Source: a virus | DNA: 34,531 nucleotides | Direction: 5' to 3' (one strand) | Virus record (IMG/VR): IMGVR_UViG_3300009163_000101 | Location: 1 to 34,531 of that record | Part shown: in pieces, positions 27,767 to 34,531 of the stretch | Layout: the number at the start of each line of letters is the position of its first letter | How positions within the stretch are numbered: position 1 is the stretch's first letter | Position numbers and translations under genes: made by a program | The notes under the pieces: model-generated | Databases searched by the model: none | Told to the model about the DNA's origin: nothing | What the model saw: only the letters and a program-made list of their open reading frames with translations

Positions 27767-28072
27767 TTATTTAACCTTTCTAAATAGTAAATCATGGACA
27801 TAATCTTCGGCCCAACGTCTAATTTCATGATTAGCGCTTTCGCCAACGCATTCTTTTGTTTTAGTTTTGCCGGTATTATTGTCTAGTATCTCTACTTTAC
27901 AATAAGCACCTTTAAACACTTGTTTTGTATTTTTAGATGAATATTCACCATCTGCTTCATAATAGGAAACTTCAAGATCAAAGTTATCCCAGCCATTAGT
28001 CCAGTTAAAAACAATAACATTGACTTCATACCAATCCGAAACTCTAGGTATTTCTAAAGATTTAGTTTTCAT
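27767..28072 (-). CDS. Hypothetical beta-rich protein
   Basis: 101 aa from ATG 28072 (AGGA 6 bases upstream; GTG 28075 possible). A beta-sheet part (YEVNVIVFNWTNGWDNFDLE, CKVEILDNN) is followed by a helix HEIRRWAEDYVHDLLFRKVK. The ending shows weak likeness to the 29868 gene product (RWANNVSNEIIFAKK), so the two may be distant paralogues. Start overlaps the upstream stop (TGATG). Confidence 0.6.
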   Translation of the reverse strand: MKTKSLEIPRVSDWYEVNVIVFNWTNGWDNFDLEVSYYEADGEYSSKNTKQVFKGAYCKVEILDNNTGKTKTKECVGESANHEIRRWAEDYVHDLLFRKVK

Positions 28073-28443
28073 CACACTTCCTGTTCTTCATTGTAAGCAT
28101 CACTCATTTCATTTAATTGATCTTCCCATTCTTCAACGGGATAACGATCATGAATAGTTTGTAGTTGATTTAATAATTTCAAATTCAATTTCCATTTAGG
28201 CATTGAATTGTTTAATGCCTCTAAAATTGCTGCATTACCAACATTTCTTTGTTCAAGTCCTCGATGATAATAAGTATCTGAAATTAAACAACCAACAGCA
28301 CACATTAAACCATCATCAAACTCACCTTTATAAAGACATTCAAGACCATCTTCATCTTGACATTTCCAATTTTGATTAAGTAAATGATTTTTTACATAAT
28401 TGAATACGTCTTTATCTGTTTCCAACAACTCTAATGTACTCAT
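28072..28443 (-). CDS. Phage hypothetical of the CAVGCLI family
   Basis: 123 aa. Core GLMCAVGCLISDTYYHRGLE followed by helices, a pattern known from phage and bacterial hypothetical proteins with a conserved C-x3-C. Related in style to the CIAGF proteins nearby but not clearly homologous. AAAGGAG before ATG 28443; ATGA overlap with the upstream gene. Confidence 0.65.
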   Translation of the reverse strand: MSTLELLETDKDVFNYVKNHLLNQNWKCQDEDGLECLYKGEFDDGLMCAVGCLISDTYYHRGLEQRNVGNAAILEALNNSMPKWKLNLKLLNQLQTIHDRYPVEEWEDQLNEMSDAYNEEQEV

Positions 28444-28676
28444 AAATACTCCTTTATGTATTCTTCTTTCCCATTAATATTGTAATAACTTTCTCTTTCT
28501 GCTTGTGCTGCATTTAAATCGTATTCTTTATTTTCCAGCAAAGACCATACTTCATCAATACATTCACCATCAGTCATTAATTCACCTGGATGAGTTAATG
28601 CATCTATAATTTTTTCTATAAGGTATTCGTAATCAATCATTTTCATTTCTCTATTGGTAATGTTCCTTATTCTCAT
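28440..28676 (-). CDS. Hypothetical small protein
   Basis: 78 aa from ATG 28676, where AGAAGGA is at good spacing; an internal ATG at 28640 would give 66 aa. Acidic and helical with DYEYLIEKIIDALTHPGELM and ECIDEVWSLLENKEYDLNAA. Start overlaps the upstream stop (ATGA). Function unknown. Confidence 0.6.
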   Translation of the reverse strand: MRIRNITNREMKMIDYEYLIEKIIDALTHPGELMTDGECIDEVWSLLENKEYDLNAAQAERESYYNINGKEEYIKEYL

Positions 28677-28822
28677 TTGATTCCTTCTAACGATAGTTTT
28701 TTTATATGCTTTAACAGCTTTAATAATTCGCGCCTATCAACATCTGTTTTTGCTGCGATATGGGCAGTAAATGCTATTTCATTTAAAATACTGTTAATTT
28801 GTAATTTCTCTTTTTTATTCAT
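28673..28822 (-). CDS. 49-aa basic helical protein
   Basis: 49 aa: NKKEKLQINSILNEIAFTAH, then AAKTDVDRRELLKLLKHIKK. GGA about 6 bases before ATG 28822; the stop overlaps the next start as ATGA. It fills an otherwise empty 150-base interval on the coding strand of the operon, which supports it as real. Function unknown. Confidence 0.55.
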   Translation of the reverse strand: MNKKEKLQINSILNEIAFTAHIAAKTDVDRRELLKLLKHIKKLSLEGIK

Positions 28823-28837
28823 TGCAATCCAATCTCA

Positions 28838-29182
28838 TTACTCTTCTCCTTCTAATTTGTCTTTCAATTCCATATACCAACCCATCATTTTGAAATTAAC
28901 TGTTTCAAAATCATCGCTGAATGGGAAAGAATCAACCATAGTTTTGTCTTGCATTTTGTCATTACATCTTGTCCAAATATCGCTTAAGTTTGAAGCAGAT
29001 TTTAGAAAATCACTTACAGCTTTTAAATAAACTTCCTTTTCTATCTCGTATATCTGATCTTCTATTTCATCAGCATCCCCATATCGTTGTTCTTGCTTAG
29101 CAAGATACATTTTCTTCTCCAGAGACAAAACCTTTTTCTCTGCAAATGACAAGATATTGTCATCTATTTCCATAAAATACAT
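28838..29182 (-). CDS. Hypothetical coiled-coil protein
   Basis: 114 aa. Residues 10-60 are strongly helical and charged (SFAEKKVLSLEKKMYLAKQE, GDADEIEDQIYEIEKEVYLK), then a mixed domain with a single Cys. AAAGGG precedes ATG 29182; ATG 29173 is an alternative. Not recognised. Confidence 0.6.
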   Translation of the reverse strand: MYFMEIDDNILSFAEKKVLSLEKKMYLAKQEQRYGDADEIEDQIYEIEKEVYLKAVSDFLKSASNLSDIWTRCNDKMQDKTMVDSFPFSDDFETVNFKMMGWYMELKDKLEGEE

Positions 29183-29222
29183 AGCAACCCTTTCTTAATA
29201 AGATTGTTTTAAACTTTGCACG

Positions 29223-29558
29223 TTACCTGTACTTCTCATTAGCAAAACTTGAACGTTTACCTTCTTTAATTAACTTATTAGTATTTATCTGCGCAACAAT
29301 AAAAGGAACTCTTTTGCCTAAATTAGTTATAACATAACCGATCTCGTTTTTTTCAACAAAACCATTTTTCTCCATTGTCATAAGCATTTTCCTAACATTG
29401 TCTTTTCTCTCAAATTTGTTACTGAAGAATTGAAAAATTTGATCAACAGATACAGTTTCCATTTTCATTCTTTGCTTCATACTCATATACTTTAAAATTG
29501 AAGTTTGCTTTCCTTCATATGGTATTTGGCATTTACTAATCTTTTCCATCTCATTCAT
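29223..29558 (-). CDS. Putative winged-helix protein
   Basis: 111 aa. TVSVDQIFQFFSNKFERKDN-VRKMLMTMEKNGFVEKNEIG-YVITNLGK follows the helix-helix-recognition helix-wing pattern of winged-helix DNA-binding domains. N-terminus QTSILKYMSMKQRMKM is an additional helix. AAAGGA precedes ATG 29558, which overlaps the upstream stop by 4 bases. Transcriptional regulator role inferred. Confidence 0.55.
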   Translation of the reverse strand: MNEMEKISKCQIPYEGKQTSILKYMSMKQRMKMETVSVDQIFQFFSNKFERKDNVRKMLMTMEKNGFVEKNEIGYVITNLGKRVPFIVAQINTNKLIKEGKRSSFANEKYR

Positions 29559-29860
29559 AAGTTTCCTTTATCATAATTGTCTGGTTTAAAATTAATTGCA
29601 TTAGTAGTGATATCCATATATGAAATAGCAATAGTGTTTATAAAATTAACTATCTGATATGCTGTCCATTGTTCAAACGGTTCCCAAATAACTAAATCAT
29701 CACTATTAGGATATGGTCCGTCATTATCTCCAGATAACATCATGTCCAATATTTCGCTACTTGTTTTGTTTCGTGGATACTTTGCAAAAGTTAATCTTAT
29801 TGCATTCATAGTATGTTCTTCTTTAATTACTTCCAAGTAAGTAGTTTTTCTATTAATCAC
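29555..29860 (-). CDS. Hypothetical protein
   Basis: 101 aa from GTG 29860, preceded by GGGGAG and lying just after the upstream stop; ATG 29809 (84 aa) is the main alternative. Segments: RKTTYLEVIKEEHTMNAIRL, KTSSEILDMMLSGDNDGPYP, EPFEQWTAYQIVNFINTIAI. No family recognised. Confidence 0.5.
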   Translation of the reverse strand: MINRKTTYLEVIKEEHTMNAIRLTFAKYPRNKTSSEILDMMLSGDNDGPYPNSDDLVIWEPFEQWTAYQIVNFINTIAISYMDITTNAINFKPDNYDKGNL

Positions 29861-29867
29861 GATATTT

Positions 29868-30125
29868 TCACTCCCCTTCTTTTTTTGCAAAAATAATTTC
29901 ATTACTAACATTATTGGCCCATCTTAAAGCAGCCGATTCACAATCTTCTTGTTTAAATTGTTTTTTCTTTGTTCTGCTGGTAATTTCATCAACAACAATT
30001 GCTTGACTTACCATTAATCTATTATGATTGTAAACTTTAACAGTTACGCTTTTCTTATCAAAAGAGTCAGACTTTTGATAGTCATAAACCAATTCCCAAT
30101 CAATATCGGATAATCTTGTTTCCAT
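29868..30125 (-). CDS. Hypothetical beta-rich protein
   Basis: 85 aa. DWELVYDYQKSD and VTVKVYNHNRLMVSQAIVVD are beta strands; the end ESAALRWANNVSNEIIFAKK is helical and resembles the end of the 27767 product. AAGG precedes ATG 30125. Possible distant paralogue pair; function unknown. Confidence 0.6.
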   Translation of the reverse strand: METRLSDIDWELVYDYQKSDSFDKKSVTVKVYNHNRLMVSQAIVVDEITSRTKKKQFKQEDCESAALRWANNVSNEIIFAKKEGE

Positions 30126-30126
30126 T

Positions 30127-30609
30127 TTATTTACCTTCCAATTCTTTTTGTTTTTGAGCTTCCCATTGTTGATATTCGTGCTTCTTAAGTATTATTTCTG
30201 CTTTCAATACACTTACACCTGGAGATGTTCCTTGTGTAAAGTATTTGCTTACTCTTTTAACCCATTCAGTAGTTGATACTGTGCTATGGTTTGTTGATAA
30301 TCCAATAGTTTCATCAACCATTTCCATAGTCAAATACATTGGCTCTAATGTATCTTCTTCAGTCCATCTTTCCATAAAAGAAGATTTATTGTATTTCTCA
30401 TATACTTTTGATCTAGCATAGTATTCAGCAGCATTTGCTTTAGTAATAGAACCAAAACCAGCAACTGCTCCCCAAAAGATGAATGTTTTTAATTGAGGTT
30501 TAACATCATAATATTGTTCACCAGAACCTTCTGGATTTACTGCTACATAAGCATCATCTAGATTGTCCTTATACTTTTCTATTTTTGAAATATTCCAATT
30601 GAGTGACAT
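30127..30609 (-). CDS. Hypothetical protein
   Basis: 160 aa from ATG 30609 with AAGGAG upstream; the reading from 30648 overlaps the previous gene without need. Contains YDVKPQLKTFIFWGAVAGFG, then SITKANAAEYYARSKVYEKY and a long C-terminal helix ending in WEAQKQKELEGK. No family recognised. Confidence 0.6.
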   Translation of the reverse strand: MSLNWNISKIEKYKDNLDDAYVAVNPEGSGEQYYDVKPQLKTFIFWGAVAGFGSITKANAAEYYARSKVYEKYNKSSFMERWTEEDTLEPMYLTMEMVDETIGLSTNHSTVSTTEWVKRVSKYFTQGTSPGVSVLKAEIILKKHEYQQWEAQKQKELEGK

Positions 30610-30610
30610 T

Positions 30611-30829
30611 TTACATTTCTCCTTTTGAATTTTTAGATAAATCAGCAATATGATTTACTGTTTTTAATACTGATACTTTGTCATACCATTCAGCTTTTGC
30701 ACTCATAAATGCTTTTGCGTGTCTAATAACTTCCGGCCTGTCTTCATTAAAGATTCTGACCTGAACAATGGCTTCGTTTTTTGACAAAACAATTGCGTAT
30801 TCATTATCTATTGCGGTTTCAGCTTCCAT
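30611..30829 (-). CDS. Hypothetical small protein
   Basis: 72 aa. Beta strands EYAIVLSKNEAIVQVRIFNE then a helical part (RHAKAFMSAKAEWYDKVSVL). AGGAG precedes ATG 30829. Not recognised. Confidence 0.6.
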   Translation of the reverse strand: MEAETAIDNEYAIVLSKNEAIVQVRIFNEDRPEVIRHAKAFMSAKAEWYDKVSVLKTVNHIADLSKNSKGEM

Positions 30830-30841
30830 TGTTCTCCTGTT

Positions 30842-31183
30842 TTATAGTGATATATTTTGGTATGCTTCAATGTAATCAATTATTTTGTTGATGTCTTCTT
30901 CACTTAATGATATATTTTCTCCTTCGTTATCTGTTTTAGAAAAAATTACATTACCGGCAATAACATCATTAGTCTTACCTAAACTCCATAAGAATCCTGT
31001 TGCTATATTATTTACAGGTAAGTTATCTAGTTTACCTTCTTCATTACAATACATTACTAAATGACTAGTAATACAAATACCTTCAATCCAACCACCAACG
31101 GCTTTCTGAAGATCATCTAATGTAATTTTTTCTTGTTCAATGATTTTCCAAGAATCATCTGTATGCATTACTATTGTTTTCAT
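30842..31183 (-). CDS. DUF3846-like protein
   Basis: 113 aa. LDDLQKAVGGWIEGICI, MYCNEEGKLDNLPVN-NIATGF and NDVIAGNVIFSK are in the order typical of the DUF3846 family, common in phages and plasmids and of unknown function. GAGAGG precedes ATG 31183. A TATAAT (complement of 31228-31233) upstream gives it its own promoter. Confidence 0.8.
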   Translation of the reverse strand: MKTIVMHTDDSWKIIEQEKITLDDLQKAVGGWIEGICITSHLVMYCNEEGKLDNLPVNNIATGFLWSLGKTNDVIAGNVIFSKTDNEGENISLSEEDINKIIDYIEAYQNISL

Positions 31184-31214
31184 ATTGCCTCTCTTTTTTA
31201 TTTTTATAGGTTAA

Positions 31215-31311
31215 AAGCATCAGGAACATTATATTTTTGTGCAATGTGCTAATATAATTTGTTTTACTTTATAAAGACATGAAAGGGGATAAATGTCTTA
31301 ACCTGATGCTT
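31215..31311 (-). other. Nested inverted repeats between tRNA and DUF3846 gene
   Basis: Outer arms AAGCATCAGG (31215-31224) and CCTGATGCTT (31302-31311) pair perfectly over 10 bp; inside, AAGACAT (31274-31280) and ATGTCTT (31293-31299) form a second 7-bp stem with 12-base loop. The element lies immediately downstream of the tRNA gene in the direction of transcription and includes a TATAAT promoter. It may be a processing structure, terminator or structured RNA. Confidence 0.5.
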
Positions 31312-31313
31312 AG

Positions 31314-31386
31314 CGTTTCCGATAGGACTTGAACCTATACTCTATTGATTAGAAGTCAATTGCTTTATCCATTAAGCTACGGAAAC
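31314..31386 (-). tRNA. tRNA-Arg (anticodon UCU)
   Basis: Full cloverleaf on the minus strand: 7-bp acceptor GTTTCCG/CGGAAAC, D-arm GCTT/AAGC, anticodon arm ATTGA-CTTCTAA-TCAAT giving UCU, variable AGAGT, T-arm ATAGG-TTCAAGT-CCTAT, discriminator G; CCA is not encoded. It reads AGA, a codon frequent in these AT-rich genes and usually rare in GC-richer hosts, so it probably supplements host tRNA supply. Confidence 0.93.
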
Positions 31387-31402
31387 TGATTTGTTGTATT
31401 AA

Positions 31403-31876
31403 TTATTTATAAATTACTTCGCCATCTTTATTAATTAATTCTTTACCGTCAAAATACCATTGGTAGAAAATACCATCTTCACCTTGCCAATTTATATAAC
31501 TACCTTTTTTAACAAAAGCAGCAATTGAATTAAAGAAGTCATATTCGCTACCGGTTTTATTATCATATGAAAGTGCAATTAAATCACCATAAGGCTCATC
31601 AAATATTAGATCAGTAAACCCAAGTTCTTCTAATATCTCAATAAATGATTTACATTTTTCTGGATAATTAGCATCCATCCAACTAAACCATTTAGCTGGA
31701 TGATAATCTAATCCTTCAGGTCTTGGTGCGTCCATACTAATTCCTTGACTATTCCACCCACCACCATATTTTAAATCATCTCTTTCATTCAGTTTGCACA
31801 TTGCTTTATAGCAATCATCAAACTTAGATTTACTAATAGTGAAGTTTGTTTCTTTTATCGTTACATAATATCCCAT
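31403..31876 (-). CDS. Conserved phage/bacterial hypothetical
   Basis: 157 aa. Opening MGYYVTIKETNFTISKSKFD, middle LDYHPAKWFSWMDANYPEKC, later LGFTDLIFDEPYGDLIALSY and a C-terminal YQWYFDGKELINKDGEVIY repeat-like strand. The pattern resembles a widely spread small hypothetical family seen in phages. AAAGGA before ATG 31876. Transcribed just ahead of the tRNA. Confidence 0.65.
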   Translation of the reverse strand: MGYYVTIKETNFTISKSKFDDCYKAMCKLNERDDLKYGGGWNSQGISMDAPRPEGLDYHPAKWFSWMDANYPEKCKSFIEILEELGFTDLIFDEPYGDLIALSYDNKTGSEYDFFNSIAAFVKKGSYINWQGEDGIFYQWYFDGKELINKDGEVIYK

Positions 31877-31896
31877 TGGATATCCTTTCTATTTGT

Positions 31897-32460
31897 TTAT
31901 TTGAAACCCCAATTACCAAGACCACCATTAGTGTTTTCTAATATGTATTTTGCAACTTTAAGATTGCAATCAACATTTAGTAAACCATCTAGGCTAGTCC
32001 CGCATATATCTTTGACTACCGATTTCCAGCAACTATTGACTTGAACTAAACCACGATCTATTGAACCATTTTTGTTTAAAGTCCAAGTTACATTACCTTT
32101 TTTATCAAATTTAGCGTTAATAGCTTTCTCATTACAACTGCTTTCTCTATAAGCAATATACGAAAACACCTTGACTGGTAATCCATATTCTTTGAATTTA
32201 GATTCCCATTCAGGACATCTTTTATCCAAATCACTTGGTATTTGATCTTTGATACTTTTAGATATGATTTCTTCTTCAACAATTTCAACTGATTTGTCTA
32301 TATTATCCAATTTGGGATAAATTTTTAAAGATTCATACTTTTCTTCAATTATAAATGGTTCACTTCCATCTGCTAAAGCAGTTGGATTGCTTATAATTGC
32401 TAATAAAATAACATAAACGGTTGTAAATAAATACCCGCTAGTCTTTTTGATTATACTCAT
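31897..32460 (-). CDS. Secreted lytic transglycosylase (SLT domain)
   Basis: 187 aa. A Sec signal peptide is evident: basic start, hydrophobic core (GYLFTTVYVILLAIISNPTA) and ALA-DG cleavage site near residue 31. Residues 80-187 resemble an SLT/goose-lysozyme-like domain: YIAYRESSC with catalytic Glu106, then GSIDRGLVQVNSCWK (G-L-x-Q-V-N) and a C-terminal NTNGGLGNWG. It would cleave peptidoglycan glycan strands outside the membrane. GGAGGG lies 5 bases before ATG. Being within an early-type small-gene operon, away from virion genes, it may remodel the wall or block superinfection; this is inference. Confidence 0.82.
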   Translation of the reverse strand: MSIIKKTSGYLFTTVYVILLAIISNPTALADGSEPFIIEEKYESLKIYPKLDNIDKSVEIVEEEIISKSIKDQIPSDLDKRCPEWESKFKEYGLPVKVFSYIAYRESSCNEKAINAKFDKKGNVTWTLNKNGSIDRGLVQVNSCWKSVVKDICGTSLDGLLNVDCNLKVAKYILENTNGGLGNWGFK

Positions 32461-32572
32461 GTTCCCTCCATTTAGGTAATGTTTTTATGTTTTTTTGAGA
32501 CATATATATATATCTATTTAGTGAAATACGAAAGCAAATCTACAATTTTTACTAACGATTTTTATTTTTGGC

Positions 32573-32920
32573 TTATAAATTTTCTCCATTTTTAGCAAGA
32601 AGATTAAAAAACTCTTCTGCTTTCTTAGGTGACAACATATCGTGTGTTATTAAATCTTCTCTTGCCATATTGTAAGATAAAGCATAATCTTTAAATGTTT
32701 TTTCCATTGTTTGATTACTGGCTTCAGCAATATGATTAAGCAATGAAGAAACGTGAACAATCATAGCAAACAATATACCTGGCATAAAAGCTTTATTTGA
32801 ATATTCCTTTTCGCTATAAGAATCAATCAACTTAAAGAATACCAGCATATCATTAGACAGGTATGCTGAAATCATTTCTATTGCATAGTCTGTAAATAGT
32901 TCTTCATTTATATCTATCAT
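32573..32920 (-). CDS. Hypothetical helical protein
   Basis: 115 aa from ATG 32920 with AAAGGA upstream; an upstream ATG (32986) lies inside the preceding gene. Mostly helical, with a moderately hydrophobic FMPGILFAMIVHVSSLLNHI segment that could be buried or membrane-associated. Not recognised. Confidence 0.6.
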   Translation of the reverse strand: MIDINEELFTDYAIEMISAYLSNDMLVFFKLIDSYSEKEYSNKAFMPGILFAMIVHVSSLLNHIAEASNQTMEKTFKDYALSYNMAREDLITHDMLSPKKAEEFFNLLAKNGENL

Positions 32921-32945
32921 AAAATTTCCTTTATTAATAATATCA

Positions 32946-33281
32946 TCATTCTGTTTCTTCTTCAAGAAGAATATTGTTAGCATCAATTATATCAGGTGGG
33001 GCTTCTCCTTTAGCAACCAAATCATTATGGTATCCTATATTTTTTGTAATCTCTCTTACTGAAACAGAATACGGATTAAAGAAATATTCTTTAAAAACCC
33101 CAGGTTCTTTACTTTCTATTGAGTATTCAAATATTCTTGCGTGCCAATTATCTGGTTTAAATCCCATTTGTCTTTCGCAAATTCTATTCGCTATACTAAC
33201 AGCTTCAGTTACAGTCCCAACATCATCTACTCTAATAGCATAACGATATTCAACAATATAATAATTATTAAATTTTGGCAT
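32946..33281 (-). CDS. Hypothetical protein
   Basis: 111 aa. YYIVEYRYAIRVDDVGTVTE followed by AVSIANRICERQMGF suggests a strand-helix start, as in small phage proteins; later PYSVSVREITKNIGYH and an acidic end. Start overlaps the upstream stop (TAATG). Not recognised. Confidence 0.6.
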   Translation of the reverse strand: MPKFNNYYIVEYRYAIRVDDVGTVTEAVSIANRICERQMGFKPDNWHARIFEYSIESKEPGVFKEYFFNPYSVSVREITKNIGYHNDLVAKGEAPPDIIDANNILLEEETE

Positions 33282-33397
33282 TACTTAATTCCTGAACCCA
33301 TTGCTAATAGTAAAAGCAATGGAACAATAATAAAAAATGGGAACATTATTATTACTGCTACACTAATTGCTAATCCGGTTATTACATAAAATGACAT
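33281..33397 (-). CDS. 38-aa membrane microprotein
   Basis: 38 aa that is almost all hydrophobic: VITGLAISVAVIIMFPFFII followed by VPLLLLLAMGSG, so two short membrane segments with a proline turn. AAAGGAG lies 7 bases before ATG 33397 and the stop overlaps the next start. Function unknown. Confidence 0.6.
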   Translation of the reverse strand: MSFYVITGLAISVAVIIMFPFFIIVPLLLLLAMGSGIK

Positions 33398-33412
33398 ATG
33401 ACTCCTTTGTAT

Positions 33413-34531
33413 TTATTTTGTTGAAATTAAACTTTCCATAACTGCTTCTTTACCAATGTTAACGTAAAATTCTTCACCATTTTCAGATACAGAAAGAACT
33501 CCATTTTTTTCCAAGATTTCATCTTTGATGTGTAACATATAAACAAGTTCACCAAATTTTGCAATGTGCGAACCTAAAGCTTTAGAATATTCTATGCTGT
33601 AACTCAATGTCTTTAACTTAATAATTTCTGCAGCTTTGAATTTAATTATCCCATCACAACAAATGCCTATTGGTTTGTTATAGAACCTACACATTAATTT
33701 ACTAATCCTATCATCTGCTAATGCTCTAAACTCTCTATATGAAGAATCAGTAACTTCACTAGATAGATGATCATATTCATGAATAATTGTTCCAACAATA
33801 CTTTCAATTGTAGAAGATTCTGCGTGTTTTTTCTCAATTAATATTTGAACAGTTTTATCATCAGCAAGATTTATCACTTGCCCGTAAATATAGTTTTGGG
33901 TTTTTGACGAGAAAACAACAATTGGATTTACTAAATCTTCTAATCCAGGTTCAAAATATTTTGCTATTTCAATAGCCTGAATTAGATTTGGATATTTTGA
34001 GATATCTTCATCAATGCTATATTCAATTTTTTCACCTAATTTATCAATAGCAGTCATTACTCCACTTTTAGACAAAAGATTATATAAACCCTGAGTTTGT
34101 ACGCTTACTGGATTATATCCATGTTCTTTAATTGTAAAGTTAATACCATCAATTATTTGAAGTGCTGGGTTAAGGATTACTGAATTCTCTGGATAGATAG
34201 AATAAAACGCTTCAGACCACGATTTATCAAAATCATATATACTCCACTTGCCATCACTTATGTCTTTAAATTCATAATAATTGCTGTTGCTCATAGCATT
34301 TTTAATAATTTGTTTCTGCAAATTTTTGTCTTTGATTTTACTGTACAATTCAGCAATATCATATTCATTCGTCCAAAGACTCTTGATGCTTCTTTCTTCA
34401 TTTAGCTGAGCATCATTCATTTCGTAATCAAACATGGAATTAATAGATTCATCTTTATGGACTAAGACTGTTTTACAGAATACTCTAAATCCTTCAGATT
34501 TCTTTTCTAATATAGAACCACCACGATACGA
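33413..34531 (-). CDS. HExxH-containing protein, 5' end outside window
   Basis: The frame stays open from the stop at 33413 to base 34531, so the ATG at 34435 is probably internal and at least 372 residues are present. TIIHEYDHLSSEVTDSSYREFRA contains His-Glu-x2-His, a zinc-peptidase-like motif, in a C-terminal domain; upstream are YRGGSILEKKSEGFRVFCKT and ENSVILNPALQIIDG. Some phage GHKL-ATPase/rIIA-like proteins end with a similar domain, so this could be the C-terminus of one; the ATPase part would lie outside. Function not established. Confidence 0.6.
   Translation of the reverse strand, partial: SYRGGSILEKKSEGFRVFCKTVLVHKDESINSMFDYEMNDAQLNEERSIKSLWTNEYDIAELYSKIKDKNLQKQIIKNAMSNSNYYEFKDISDGKWSIYDFDKSWSEAFYSIYPENSVILNPALQIIDGINFTIKEHGYNPVSVQTQGLYNLLSKSGVMTAIDKLGEKIEYSIDEDISKYPNLIQAIEIAKYFEPGLEDLVNPIVVFSSKTQNYIYGQVINLADDKTVQILIEKKHAESSTIESIVGTIIHEYDHLSSEVTDSSYREFRALADDRISKLMCRFYNKPIGICCDGIIKFKAAEIIKLKTLSYSIEYSKALGSHIAKFGELVYMLHIKDEILEKNGVLSVSENGEEFYVNIGKEAVMESLISTK

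Noticed and set aside
28677-29030. Plus-strand ORF of 117 codons
   Set aside because: It opposes the operon; the minus strand holds two well-spaced genes with ribosome sites in the same interval (28673-28822 and 28838-29182).
1-34531. Prophage or host chromosome
   Set aside because: No integrase, attachment site, excisionase or host housekeeping operon is seen; ftsZ stands alone without dcw-cluster neighbours.

Overview
The window is a contiguous piece of an AT-rich double-stranded DNA phage, seen as part of a lytic-type genome: virion genes (major capsid, portal, prohead protease, tail fibre), a nucleotide-metabolism gene, and large blocks of tightly overlapping small genes. No integrase, terminase or DNA polymerase was recognised, and the sequence runs off both ends inside genes. 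The host is probably an actinobacterium. This is an inference from four things: many -10 boxes that end only 6-9 bases before an ATG (leaderless mRNAs), a FtsZ of clearly bacterial type with the GRELTRGLGAGA stretch usual in actinobacteria, a C-x4-C/YNP/CC-x-H zinc-type motif in the 26.5 kb gene that resembles actinobacterial DNA-binding proteins, and a small TM/coiled-coil protein resembling one common in actinophages.

Layout. (1) 1-11058, minus strand: tail fibre (partial), three small virion proteins, major capsid protein, a 680-aa protease-DUF6321-Dps-scaffold fusion, a small head protein, portal, a hypothetical, a B12-dependent ribonucleotide reductase, a GT4 glycosyltransferase and a small gene. 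(2) 11059-11245: a divergent control region with tandem TTAGCATAC repeats and a hairpin. (3) 11246-18850, plus strand: a mixed auxiliary block with a complete FtsZ, a modular cysteine-rich protein, a SAM decarboxylase behind a structured leader ORF, a zinc peptidase-like protein, a 2OG-Fe(II) oxygenase and a FmdB-like zinc ribbon. (4) 19260-22930, plus strand: eight repeated cassettes, each with a palindromic dyad, a near-identical promoter (AATTGAGCATACTTAC, fixed spacing to TATTGT), a ribosome binding site, one tiny gene and usually a strong terminator. (5) 22939-23625: gene-free AT-rich convergent zone with short repeats. (6) 23626-34531, minus strand: an operon-like run of about 29 mostly unknown small genes, one tRNA-Arg(UCU), a secreted lytic transglycosylase and a partial HExxH protein.

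How it fits together. Virion genes and the auxiliary block diverge from 11.1 kb; the cassette array and the small-gene operon converge on 23 kb. The array looks like a host-takeover or early-gene module under one common regulator, and the same AGCATA core sits near the -35 position of the array promoters, ahead of ftsZ, and in the divergent control region. One array gene (20926) has a clear paralogue in the opposite-strand operon (24446), so the two blocks exchange genes. The most unusual points are the phage FtsZ, the Dps ferroxidase domain inside the capsid protease/scaffold polyprotein, the cassette array, and a 13-bp inverted repeat enclosing the ribosome binding site of a 28-codon leader ORF ahead of the SAM decarboxylase.
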